Below, in pieces: positions 1-10,690 of a stretch of DNA of 64,000 nucleotides. The position numbers and the translations under genes were made by a program. Origin of the DNA: Acephala macrosclerotiorum (Eukaryota > Ascomycota > Leotiomycetes > Helotiales > Mollisiaceae); NCBI GenBank assembly GCA_014904845.1, contig MU119205.1:248001-312000 (forward strand). Reading direction: 5' to 3'. Position 1 is the first letter of the stretch. Each line of letters starts with the position of its first letter. The notes under the pieces were generated by a model. The model saw nothing but the letters and a program-made list of their open reading frames with translations. It did no database searches and was not told the origin of the DNA.

Positions 1-89
1 GACTGGTGAGTTTGTGATATGTGTGCTCATCTACCCTGTAATGGCAATGAGTGCTTGCAACGAAGTTAGTAAGTGGTGTATCGGCAAGA

Positions 90-602
90 TCAAGGATCAC
101 CTACATTACCAACCATGAAGCAACCAGCACAATGACCACTGATAGCCGGGTTCCAATAAGAGGCACATTTGCCTACCCTCTCGCATCTCAGACAAACAAC
201 GTGCGTTGCTCCCATAACCTTTAATACCGAGCCCTTCGTATATCTCGGAGGCAAATGATCCACCTGCTTAATGGAACAATCGATGCAGAATCTATCTTCA
301 GGGCACGTCTTTCCCCAAGCCGGATACTGATGCAACATCAAATCTCCAAACTTGCTCCTGTGTCGAAGTCGAAGACATAGCTTACAAGCCAAAAGGTTCC
401 GGTTCTTGCAATACGCCTGCCGCTCAATAATCAACAATTCCTCATGCGTCGGCTTAGGCATCAAATCGTAAAAGAATCGACAAGTTTGACGAAGATTATA
501 TTTTCCAGGAAATTCCGGCAAGTGAGAAATTATTTCATACTGGATTTCGAGGGGGAGATCGATGAGTGCTGAATTGGAAGATGTGAATTGCTGCACGGCC
601 AT
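90..602 (-). CDS. F-box protein with cysteine-rich tail
   Basis: A single-exon gene for 170 residues. Residues about 14-50 (LPLEIQYEIISHLPEF, then LRQTCRFFYDL) form a typical F-box, the Skp1-binding module of SCF ubiquitin ligases. The rest is rich in paired cysteines (CKLC, CIDC, CLRC, CAGC), which could bind zinc and serve for substrate binding. This layout is common among small fungal F-box proteins, whose substrates are mostly unknown. The stop codon lies at 90-92. Several GT sites lie near the 3' end, so a further exon off the left edge cannot be excluded. F-box identity is fairly secure; the substrate is unknown. Confidence 0.75.
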   Translation of the reverse strand: MAVQQFTSSNSALIDLPLEIQYEIISHLPEFPGKYNLRQTCRFFYDLMPKPTHEELLIIERQAYCKNRNLLACKLCLRLRHRSKFGDLMLHQYPAWGKTCPEDRFCIDCSIKQVDHLPPRYTKGSVLKVMGATHVVCLRCERVGKCASYWNPAISGHCAGCFMVGNVGDP

Positions 603-976
603 TTGATAACTCTGACTTGGGCTAAATTTCAGATTTTCAGTCTTGCCTAGGTTTGTGTAAGTAAGAGAGGGAAAAGTCCTACGCGCGGGAAGGGAAATAT
701 TTGTACTTGGTCACGAGGTCAATCCGAGACATGCTGCTCAGGTGACGTGGGCGACGTGGCGGCCGAGGAACTGCAGTGGGGGTTGTGTAACGGAAAACAT
801 GCACGTGATCAAATGAGTAAAGAGGGATGCTTTTTCAGATTTTTGATGTGATTTGAAGATCCAGCAAACTTAACTGAATGTCCCCTCTCGCGCGTACATC
901 AACATATGCCAACTCGGGTATCGTCTTTGGTCGTGACTCGTAATGTTTTTGCTCCTCCACCACCTCTCGCTACCTC
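603..976. other. intergenic, no gene seen
   Basis: This stretch separates the start of the F-box gene from the stop of RRP6, both on the minus strand. It should hold the F-box promoter and the RRP6 terminator. No conserved element was recognised. Confidence 0.5.
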
Positions 977-3635
977 TCACTGCTTAAAGGTATGGCTTTT
1001 GCCAGCCCGCTCCGTCTGCTGCCGGCGCATACCTTTTGGAGCATCGGCACTTTTCGAATATGGATCGAAGGGCATTTGCTTCTTCTTACTTCCACCCTTG
1101 GTATCCTCCGCCTTGCGCTTCGCGTTCAACACCGATTCTGCTTTGCTGTAATCGAAAGGTTCGTCTTCATCATCCTCATCATTGTCAGCAGTTTTTGCTA
1201 CAGTCTCAGCCTCACCCTTTGCTGCCTTCTTTGCCTCTTTCTTTGCCTTTTTCGCTGCTTTGCGTTGAGCTTCGCGAGCCTCTTTTTCACGGGCCGAATC
1301 CTGTTCCTCAATGTCTTTGAAGGAGATACCGAATTCGCTATCTCCATCTGATCTCTCTGCGTCTGAGATGACATCGCTCTTCCGCTTTTCTCCACGCTTG
1401 AGAACGAAAGGCTCCTCTGGTTCCTGCTTGGGTGGCGGCGTAGGCTGCTTCGCAACATCTTTAACAGGTGTAACCGCGACGGCCGACTCATTTGAAGTAG
1501 CGAACACTTCCGACGACAATACTGGCAATGGAACAGCGAGGGTCAAGTTGTCATTGTGGGTCAATGTCGGACCGTCCCATATGCTGCTTCCAAATGCACC
1601 TCCCCAGAAAGCTGAGTTGTTGCTTCGGAGTTCGCCTTCGTCCACCACGGCAACCATGGCCTTTGGAATATCGTTCGAAAGACCGGTATGCACATGCGCT
1701 TGATCAACGGCAGGTCTCTGTTCAGGGCGGAGAGAATCCATCATGCTTGGTCCGGTCTTGCCTCGAGCCTTAGCTGATTTGATAAGGTCCAGAAGTTCGC
1801 CAGCACGAGACTTCACGCTATGCGAGACTGGATGGGCGATGCCGAGAAGAGCGACCATATCCATGGGCATGAGCTTTGCAAGGCTCATCACCACATGCGT
1901 TGGCATAACAAATGATGGATTGTCGTCATCTGTTCTTGCAATTCTGTCTCGCCATCCGTGAACAGCCTTAAAGACTGCGAATTGCTCATTGTTCAAAAGA
2001 GCTGGTGTCTTGGTGAGGAGTGAGTACCATCCACCAGGACCTCTGCCACTCTCTGCATTGTAGACTTGACGCTCGTAGCGGAGAAGAGATGTCTCTTTTG
2101 ACTTTTGAAGAACAATTTCAATTAGGTTCTCTTCTGGAACGTCAGGTTTGGTTCTTTCCACTAACTCATTGCGCATGCAGTCGTAGATGTAGAGAAGGAA
2201 GTGGGTATCGGCTCTGGCATAGAAGAACATCTCCTCAGGTAGGGGTCTAGAAGTCAGCAATATCCATGCCAACGATTCTCCCATTTTGAGCATACCTGAT
2301 TCTCCAATCAGCCATCTGATACTTCTTGTCTGCGTCAAAGTCAATAAACTTTTTGAGTAAGAAAGCGAGACTTCCTCCAGCGTAGCCCAAAGATCGACTG
2401 GCCCAGTGAGTATCGAATAACCCTACCACGTAGAGACCGAGGTCTCGTTGCAGCCAGACAATATCCATGTAGGCGCCGTGGAACACTTTGATGATTCTAG
2501 GGTTCGCGAAGACTTCGTTAAGCACTTGCAGATTTTGTCGCCATGGCCTCAAAGTGTCCACAATCCAGTCTTTATGTCGAGTGCTGATTTGCATCAATGA
2601 AACCAGACCGATATAAGATCTAGTATCGTGATGTTCGAGATCGATGGCGATTTCTTTGGCATCTCTCAGCTCCTTCAGCATTTCCATGACACCCTCTTCC
2701 GTGTCAACAAATGTAGCGGAGGTCGTGTCGACAGGAAGATAAGGGATTGGTTCTACTTGCTGATAGATCGCCTTAGGGTATTCGAGGTTCAGGATCTCTG
2801 TTTCATATGGATGACGATATCTAATATAGTTGTCAGCATTGTCAAGTTTGAGTCCTGTCTCCATGCTGCCCATCTTCCTCAGACTATTCAAACGTTTGCT
2901 GTATGAAGCTTTCTGTGACTTGCTTAAGCCCTCATGATTGGAAGAAATTGGCGGGAGAGTTAATAACGGCATGAAGTTGGTATAGTCATACTGTGCTTGA
3001 TTTGTATCATCGACGATAGTGCTTAGAGATTTCTCGAGTGGAACTGTTGCATGAGGTTTCGTAGTAAGGATTGGCTTCCATGGCGAGACATCGTCCTTAT
3101 TTGGTTTGGCATCGAAGGCAAGTTGTGGTTTGACGAGGTTCTGGGTTCGGTATGCAAGTCCTAGCCTCTTCGATTTCGGTGCGGCCTGCAGAAAATTAGC
3201 ATAACAATATTGCTGTTATCGTTTCTCAATCCATACTTGTGAGCTTTGTTCATTTGCGGTGGGCTCCTTGCGCTTAATTACACCGGTGTATTCGTCTAAG
3301 CAGGTGTCGGATTTCTCTAAGAGAGAATCGACCACATCCACGACACTGCGCCAATTGTTCTCCACATCATCCGTATCTTCCAGAACTGGCGCACGTAGCT
3401 CTGCTATTGAAGTAGCAGACTTCAGCAAGGCGCTGGCTAACGAAAGCAGGCGCTGACTTTGTTCGTCAAGAGCTGTACCAACTTCCTTGTTGAACGAACG
3501 GTGGAAACCGAGATCTTCAGACGCAACTTGTCCAGCAGTTCGAGTGGTAGAGATTAGCGCACTCTGGATTGAATCTTGCAAGGACTTGAAGTCCTGCGAC
3601 TGATCCATGGCGACTGCTTTATCGCTGTTTGACAC
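977..3635 (-). CDS. RRP6: exosome 3'-5' exoribonuclease Rrp6
   Basis: Nuclear exosome exoribonuclease of the DEDDy family, which trims rRNA, snRNA and snoRNA precursors and degrades aberrant nuclear RNA. Three exons join cleanly: 3635-3237, 3185-2296 and 2246-977, giving 852 residues. The introns are 51 and 49 bp. Exon 1 carries the PMC2NT helical domain that pairs with Rrp47. Next comes the KPHA...PLE linker and HPYETEI. The exonuclease domain shows the first acidic motif (AIDLEHHDTRSYIG) and, across the second junction, ADWRIRPLPEEM followed by YARADTHFLLYIYD. An HRDC domain lies near residues 510-590. The tail is lysine-rich and ends in the usual RAGKSHTFKQ-like peptide. It is divergent from MDM35, 175 bp away. 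Confidence 0.95.
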
Positions 3636-3810
3636 TGGAATGGATGGCGATGGAGCTCGTTTTGTTCAAAATTATTTTGACCTGTCGGCGATTTTAAGGT
3701 CCGTGTTTTTAGTGTGAGCGTGCCCCTGCAGAACGCGAGTTCTGGTCAGCCTTCTCACTCCGCCTTGCGAATCTCTGCATGTCCCAGCTTTCACAACTTC
3801 ATCGACAATA
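3636..3810. promoter_or_regulatory. shared promoter of RRP6 and MDM35
   Basis: Only 175 bp separate the two divergent start codons, so both promoters must lie here. No named box was recognised. Confidence 0.5.
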
Positions 3811-4258
3811 ATGTCTGCTTCACTAGCCCCAGAATGCAACGAAGCGAAGGAGTTAGTCTTCATTTACTCACTTTTGGAATATGTATTGATTTTTGTTTAG
3901 GCGTTATGACTCCTGCTTTCTCAAATGGTACAGCGAAAGTTGGTTGTTCGCCTCCTTGAAATGCTCCTCGAGGCTGACTTTCTGACAGAGTATTTGCGTG
4001 GGAAGGGCACCACCGATGAATGCGCGGCCCTTTTCAAAGATTATAAGCAATGCTTAACGGTTAGAGAGCCCTTATATCGTTACCCAACGAGCATCTAACC
4101 TGGCTGTAGAGTGCTTTGAAAGAAAAAGGGATCGATAAAATGTTGGAGGAAGCTCGAGAAGACCACAAGGAGAATGATGCTACCAATTTGCGGCGGAAAT
4201 GTAAGTTGGAAACAAACGTGACAGTATGAGAGTGTCACTAAGTATTTCAGCATCATGA
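3811..4258 (+). CDS. MDM35: mitochondrial intermembrane-space chaperone Mdm35
   Basis: Small twin-CX9C protein that binds Ups1/Ups2 and helps move phosphatidic acid and phosphatidylserine across the mitochondrial intermembrane space. Five short exons are needed: 3811-3851, 3901-3938, 3989-4059, 4110-4200 and 4251-4258, giving 82 residues. The spliced protein starts MSASLAPECNEAKE and continues RYDSCFLKWYSEKYLRG. Both CX9C motifs are complete: C-NEAKERYDS-C and C-AALFKDYKQ-C. The last exon holds only eight bases. The donor (GTAAGT) and acceptor (TTTCAG) of the last intron are strong, but reading through it would also give a short tail, so the exact C-terminus is the least certain part. The gene is invisible as an open frame because no exon exceeds 91 bases. 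Confidence 0.9.
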
Positions 4259-5004
4259 CATAGAACTCTTCAATGGTTCCGGTTTTGCGTAGCGGCATTT
4301 GGGTGGCGTTTGGTTCACGTTACTTGTATCGTCAAAAGGTTTTCTCCTCTGGCTCTCCCTGAAGAAGATTTCGGAGATGTATAAAACATGTATGAGCTTG
4401 TAACAATATCATCCTTCTCTATCACTTCTAGTATCTCCAGCGTTCCGAATTATCCGTTCTTGGTATCAGCATTTGAAGAACTTGAGAAATTCATGGACAG
4501 TGCGGTCGCCGGCAAAACGTGGTACATTAATTCTAGTTATTAAGTACGTATCTCAGCCAATTTTCAACGATAATCCGCTCTTAGTCGTACATCAAGACAA
4601 GCCCTTCAGCCTTGCGAGAGACTCAATGTCCAATGTTGACTCGGCATTTGAAGGCAAATTGGCTCGAGCCAAGCCATTCCCGTTGCCGTCTGGGGTTGCA
4701 CGTGAAGAAGCTTAATTTCTAACCCCTGCAGGGGGCACCCAGATCTCGAAATGAATTGAATCAGCCTCGAACATTGAACACGACTGTTGCGAATCTGCAG
4801 AGCGCCTCGCTGCCGAATCTAGAATGTGGGAGACTCCTCACTAGACCGCGCTGCTTCCACGGACCGTTTGCGACGTCGAAAGCCCTACACCCAGACATCT
4901 TCAAGCTCCCGAGGCCACGCAAGCTGTTTTTCTGTCTATCTACCCTCCTCGAACACTCGAATACACGCACAGATTGGTGATGCTCGAGCAATAGGGGGAG
5001 ATTC
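4259..5004. other. intergenic, no gene seen
   Basis: About 750 bp between MDM35 and the next plus-strand gene. The longest open frames look random in composition and match no family I know. A short palindrome, CCCCTGCAGGGGG, sits near 4725. Confidence 0.45.
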
Positions 5005-5396
5005 ATGCACCCCTTCTCTATACTCACTCTTGCGATCTTCGTAGCCGGTTACATCACTGCGAGGTGGGATCTGGTTACTCGACTGTATGAGCTTGCTATC
5101 TTCGCCTGGGACCACGGAGTCGTCGTAAGTTACCATTACTGAGCGTCCCCAATGGCCTGGTAGCAGCTACTGACATGTATTTCATAGGCACGTACTGCGA
5201 AAGGCTTCGCCATTCTTTCGCTCTTCTTCTTCCTTTTCGTCGTACCGATCGAAAGGCTTGCATCCAGGGAGACCGACTTGGTGGGAAATGGATTCTCTTG
5301 TCGCATTAAACAAAGCTAATGTCTGGGTAGCATCCGAGGTCTGGGAGTGCAGGAATATCTGCTCGGGAACAGTTACGACGAAGAGGCTCTTTCTAG
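5005..5396 (+). CDS. small two-helix membrane protein upstream of GPI1
   Basis: Three exons, 5005-5124, 5188-5280 and 5331-5396, encode 92 residues. The introns begin GTAAGT and GTGGGA; the second has a textbook branch site, GCTAAT, 12 bp before its acceptor. There is a hydrophobic helix near residues 4-17 (FSILTLAIFVAGYI) and a second near 46-61 (FAILSLFFFLFVVPIE), then a basic tail ending EQLRRRGSF. I do not recognise the family. Its stop lies only 27 bp before the GPI1 start codon on the same strand, which is very tight for two separate fungal genes. A small ER membrane subunit of the same enzyme complex as Gpi1 is one idea, but no motif of PIG-Y/Eri1 or PIG-P is evident. The gene structure is fairly convincing; the function is unknown. 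Confidence 0.65.
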
Positions 5397-5423
5397 AGAG
5401 GAAAGAAGGCGTGCAGACCTGTC

Positions 5424-7732
5424 ATGCCCGAGCATGATGGCCTCATGAGAATATTTTGGCCCGTGGACATACCGAAGTCAGGCTCTCCAGGGGTTGTCGT
5501 CGGCTGGCGGAATTCAGGGCTCGATGTCTTCGTGGTGGCGATATTGGAGGACGTTGATGTGAGTGGGGATACGCGCATCGAGGAGTGGTGACTGACTTGG
5601 AGCCAGGCGCGGAACGTGGAGAATGCCCTGAAAGTTGGGTCCTTATTTCGAAATGCGAGCCACCCAATACCACGGATATTCGAGCTTTGCGGGCAGTCGT
5701 ATATGCATGTTTTGGGATTGGCAAATACCCCAGGTGTCGAAGTCGAGAATCTTCAAATTCATGCATCTACTGGACCAGGACTTAAAGTGCCTCAGATATC
5801 CTGCGCGAGAGCCTCCACCATACAAATCATCATGTTCGATCGCCCTCTTCCGAACAGAATGCAATACATCTCACTGAACCCAATTTCTCTTGCCCTCGGA
5901 GACAAGGTTGAGATGTCGATTCATGCCCCTGGAAGTGTGGACGCAGAGGACGAGTTAGAGGAACAAAAGAATAGGAAGAAAACCAAAGTTTTGGTTGAGA
6001 AATTGAAGCTTCACTCTGTGATCAAGCACCCAGCATCCCCAAAAGAGCTTGCGCTACCGAGGATTGTCAACCAGATCAATTGCTCCTGGGAACTTCACAA
6101 ATTGCTCCAGAAGAACATATCACTCGTTGGGAGCCGTTCGCGAAGAAGTCTGAGCGTATCAGAAAGAGTTGTCGAGTCAGCTACGACCATGAGGGACTTT
6201 GTGCTTGTGGCTATCTGGCAGTTGATTGCTGTCTACATATATCCAATCCTACGCCGAGGATTTGTAATCGGTCTCGTCTGCCACAGGGTGGCTGCTGAAG
6301 CTCTTCTTCTTGTCCTTGAGTGGAGAGCCAAGCCTGAATACGCTGCATTGAAAGATATTTCAGCTACAGCGCAGCAAGTAGAGATACGGCTTCAACAGTT
6401 CTGCTATTGGCCTCATCAATACGTTACATTGCGAAAACGCAAGGATGACTGGGAGAGCGTGACAACCAGTCACCCTGATTATATCAGATTCTATAATAGC
6501 CTTTGGCTTGTGGCTAATGATGTGATCATCGGCATAGCACTTGGGTCGTACGTGATCGATAACTCTACATGGGCAGCTGAGTCGATCAGCAAAGTCCTGA
6601 GCCTGTATTCAATCGCTGCGCTGCAAAGAATGATCTCGTGGCTGCAAAATAATCCTGCAGGATTGAAGCTTAACACTGAGTTGGCTGCTTTCCTGGGTGA
6701 CCTCTTCCTATGGGTACTCGACCATTGGTCGAGTATGCAATCTAGTCTTGAATCAACGTTCCTAGGCTAACACATTTTATAGACTGTATCGAGGCTCTTC
6801 GACCCGTGTTACCTCATCTGATTTGGTTTATTGGATTTTCTAGCTTCGCAGGAGCAAGCATGCCTATCGCCTTGTTCTCGGATATGCTTTCGATTTTGAC
6901 ACTCCATATCTACTCCTTTTATATGGCATCGGCTCGGATCTTCAACTGGCAATACACGATACTACTGTCGCTTTTCCAGCTATTTCGTGGGAAGAAACAC
7001 AACGTTTTGAGGAAGCGTATTGATTCCTGCGATTACGATCTAGATCAGTTACTCCTGGGCACCATATTGTTCACGCTACTCTTCTTCCTGCTACCAACTG
7101 TGGTTGTATTTTACCTCACATTTGCATGCGCACGCATGGCGATCATCTCTTTGAAGGCTGCATTAGATACGCTGCTTGCCTGCTTGAACCATTTCCCGCT
7201 TTTTGCTCTCATGCTACGAATTAAAGATTCGCAACGTCTGCCAGGTATGTTAGTCAAGCCACCTAAAAACTCTTGTCTAATTTCGAGAAGGTGGCATCCG
7301 CTTTGAACTTCGAGATACCCAACAGCTTGCTAATCCTTCATCCAACGCTTTTACACCACCTCCGACCTCGTACATATACCTCAAAGTAAGTACCCAGACT
7401 CAGTGGATGCCAGATACGCTAACAGAATGCAGTCTGTCCCTCTCACCTTCCGTGCAATGTTTCAACAGTACTTCCAACTCGGCCATCGCATACGCAAACA
7501 CTATCTCTCGCCTCGAGTCCTTCTCTGCCTCGCAACGGGCAAATTCGTACCTCCAATCCACCGCAAGAACTTGTACAGCTTACAATACAGCATGTTGCCG
7601 GCTCGCCGAGCTGGAATTATGGATATGTGGCATGCGCTTACTTCAAACGAGCAGAAGAAGCCGGTCGGCTTCGATTTGAAGACTAATGGGAGAAAACTTA
7701 ACGGGAATGCGAGGAGGCATCATGGGCATTGA
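5424..7732 (+). CDS. GPI1: GPI-GlcNAc transferase subunit Gpi1 (PIG-Q)
   Basis: Subunit of the ER complex that moves GlcNAc from UDP-GlcNAc to phosphatidylinositol, the first step of GPI-anchor synthesis. Five exons, 5424-5558, 5607-6732, 6783-7244, 7291-7385 and 7433-7732, encode 705 residues. The start MRIFWP (second methionine, 5445) is typical of fungal Gpi1; the first in-frame ATG is 5424. The hallmark Gpi1 block appears near residue 335 (HPDYIRFYNSLWLVAND). Further signs are LNTELAAFLGDLFLWVLDHW, then WFIGFSSFAGASMPIALFSD across the second intron. Several membrane helices are evident, for example FVLVAIWQLIAVYIYPIL. The C-terminus has LTFRAMFQQYFQLGHRIRKHYLSPRVLL. All junctions keep frame and restore family sequence. 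Confidence 0.93.
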
Positions 7733-8067
7733 TGAGGTGGCGTGGGACGGTGATGAATGAATTTTTGAGTATACGCGACGCCTGTACACGTACTGTACAT
7801 AATGATAATTGACGGATAGATCATCCGTGACTAGAGAGCGAAGGCTTAACGGAAAATCTAGATGTTGTGAAACAAAACTCCGACCAATGGCACTGATTCT
7901 GTCTTTCTGGTAATACCAAATGCTCCGATTCATTGCGGAGAGAGAACTTTAATCTCTGCTTTCCTAAAGAATGAATTAGATTTTTGACTGTTCGTTCTCA
8001 ATTTCACTAACCGTCAGTTTTCGAGGCGCCCGTGCTGACTAATCCCGGCTCATCACGAAATCATTTA

Positions 8068-8081
8068 ACGCGTCGACGCGT
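8068..8081. promoter_or_regulatory. paired MluI cell-cycle boxes upstream of PRI1
   Basis: Two ACGCGT hexamers (8068-8073 and 8076-8081) form a 14-bp palindrome, ACGCGTCGACGCGT, 57 bp before the PRI1 start codon. In yeasts ACGCGT is bound by the Mbp1-Swi6 factor (MBF), which switches on DNA-synthesis genes, including primase, at G1/S. The rest of the 405-bp gap between GPI1 and PRI1 shows no gene. Confidence 0.7.
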
Positions 8082-8137
8082 CTCATCAATCGAACTTGAA
8101 CACAATAGACAGCAATTTTCTGCCCCCCCCAAAAAAT

Positions 8138-9897
8138 ATGCCTCATTCAGTGACTCCTGAAGACGTTTCGACGCCTGTCGAGGTTACAACTTCACAAATC
8201 GAGAACAGCGATGGCGAAACACAAATGACAGAAGCCACTCTTGTCGCAGCGATTGAGGAGGAGCAAAATGGTGATACACAGGCAACCGATTCCACGAATG
8301 AAGATATAACGATGGCAGATGTCGGTGCAGAGGAGAAAGAGCTACCGTCAGAAGAGCCGATCAAAGCAGAGATAAAGCCTGAAGTAAAGCTGGAGGACCT
8401 TTTCGCAGATATGGATTCGGACGACGAGTTTGCAGACCTAGCCCCAGATGTCAAGGTCTCTAGCTCACCAGAAGCGCTTATTTCTCCCGTGTAAGTTTTC
8501 TATTCGTCTTAATTGATCTAATTGACTGATAGTGTAGCCACATCGGACCTACCTCACTAGCATCTGATCCGGAAGTAATGCGATCTTTTTACCAGCGATT
8601 GTTCCCATGGCGATACCTTTTCCAATGGCTCAATCACTCTCCTACCCCCTCGAACGACTTTGGCCACCGAGAATTTGCGTTCACGCTGCAGAATGATGCA
8701 TATCTTCGATATCAGTCTTTCCCAACTTCAGATCTGTAAGTTCAGCTTGGAACATGATTTGAATAGTGCTGACATATGAAGTCTGCGGAAAGATGTTCTG
8801 CGCCTAAATCCTTCCCGTTTCGAAATTGGACCAGTCTACAGCACAAATCCTCGCGATCGGAAGACTCTACGCAAAGCTGCCATCAAGCCAATTGCGAAGG
8901 AATTGTGCTTCGATATCGATTTGACAGATTACGATGACATTCGAACATGTTGTAACAAGGCTAATATTTGCAATAAATGTTGGCAATTTATGACTATGGC
9001 GATCAAAGTCATCGAGCTCGCATTACGGGAAGATTTTGGTTTCAAGCACATTATGTGGGTATACTCCGGGCGAAGAGGTGCCCACGCCTGGGTGTGTGAC
9101 AAGAAAGCGAGACTTATGGATGACCAAAAGAGGAGAGCTATTGCTGGGTATTTGGAAGTCATCAAGGGTGGAGCACAGAGTGGAAAGAGAGTCAACGTTA
9201 AGAGACCACTTCACTCACACGTCGCGTATGTATCCGTGTCCAAAACTCGATTCTAGGACTAACAATTATCTGTAGGCGGAGTCTTGATATCTTGAAGCCA
9301 TACTTCGAAGACGATGTATTGCAAGGCCAGGACCCTTGGGAGACAGATGAGAAGTTTGCTCGTCTTTTGGAATTGCTACCAGACAGAACTTTAAACGAGG
9401 CCTTGAAAAAGAAATGGAGCTCGGCCCCAGGCAGATCTTCGACATCGAAATGGGCTGACATCCACTCCCTTGCGAAGAGCGGAGTAAGTAAGGCACTCGA
9501 TACAAAAGCTCTACGCGATGCTCAACAGGATATCATTCTGGAGTATACATACCCACGGCTTGATATCGAAGTCAGCAAACATCTCAATCATTTGCTGAAG
9601 AGTCCATTTGTTGTCCACCCTGGTACTGGAAGAGTTTGCGTTCCAATCGACACCAAACATTGCGAAGATTTTAACCCTCTCACCACGCCAACTGTTACGG
9701 ATCTCCTGCGCGAGATTGATGAATGGGAAGCTCCTGAGGAATTTGAGAGTGAGGACAGGAAGCTACAGGACTGGGAGAAGACGAGTCTGAAGCCTTATGT
9801 GGAGTATTTCAGGTCATTTGTGTTGGCATTGATGAAGGATGAGAAGGACGTCAAGGTGAAGCGAGAGCGAGAGGAAAATGGAGAGATGGAATTCTGA
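8138..9897 (+). CDS. PRI1: DNA primase small (catalytic) subunit Pri1
   Basis: Catalytic subunit of DNA primase in the polymerase alpha complex, which makes RNA primers in the nucleus. Four exons, 8138-8490, 8538-8735, 8782-9225 and 9276-9897, give 538 residues. The acidic N-terminal part (about 110 residues) is poorly conserved. The core begins near VMRSFYQRLFPWRYLFQWLN. The catalytic aspartates sit in ELCFDIDLTDYDD near residues 225-230, followed by the zinc-binding cysteines of CCNKANICNKCW. The motif SGRRGAHAWVCD follows. Exon 4 has KPYFEDDVLQ and the DTKHCEDFNP block. The ATG at 8138 is the only in-frame methionine before the core. It follows a run of eight C and six A. Confidence 0.95.
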
Positions 9898-10690
9898 GAT
9901 CTTATTACGTGGGAGTAGAAGGAGTTTCGAGTTATGATTATGCGGATTGAAATGAGGGATGAACCTCTGTAGCAAAGTGTACTTACGTCTGATGATTGGT
10001 AATTGAATATAGGCCATCGAATTGCTAGGCATTGTTTGATTGTCTGTTTTAGAGCTATTGTCAACAAATTGTTCTTAAGCTCAACTAGTTTTTGAAATCG
10101 GGTTGGATATTCACAACCTCATCTCAAGGCATACTTCGTAGCTCGCCTCAAACCATCGTTCTGAGAGTTCTTTCCACTGGAGACAACTTGGATTGGCTAA
10201 AAGGGAAAGCTAGAACGTTCTGCTTTTGCCTCATGTGACCCCTGCCTTCTTTCATGCAGCCTGGCCACTAGCGCCATCCTTGTCCACGGAACTTTCGAAA
10301 GCTCCCAACGACCATCTTGAGATTTTCCCCCCACAACCAAAACCACTTTGACGCTTCCCCAAATTCCCACACTTTCAAACCCTTGACCTCCAATTCAATC
10401 ATTGCGCACGATTACGTGACGATCAACTTTGAAATAGAAACGAAGCGCAGAATCTACGACGCGAGAATCAACGTCTCTACAACGCTCCTGCCCCTCAACT
10501 CGACGAGGCTCCGCTCACCTTCTACGAGTCGCGTCCTCTCCTACGAATTCAATACGGCCTCCATGTTAGCTTGAGACTCTGCTACTCATCATAAGAACAC
10601 GCAACGCGCATCGCGCCGTCGATCTTCGCCAAAAATCCCTTTCCCACATAAACACACTTGCTTTCAGTAATAGGAGATCTACCCACAGCA
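9898..10690. other. intergenic, promoter and leader of DHH1
   Basis: About 800 bp between PRI1 and DHH1 with no convincing open frame. It should hold the DHH1 promoter and a long leader, as is usual for this highly expressed helicase. Confidence 0.45.

Noticed and set aside
4473..4715. 80-codon plus-strand frame after MDM35
   Set aside because: No protein-like periodicity or conserved motif; likely part of non-coding sequence.
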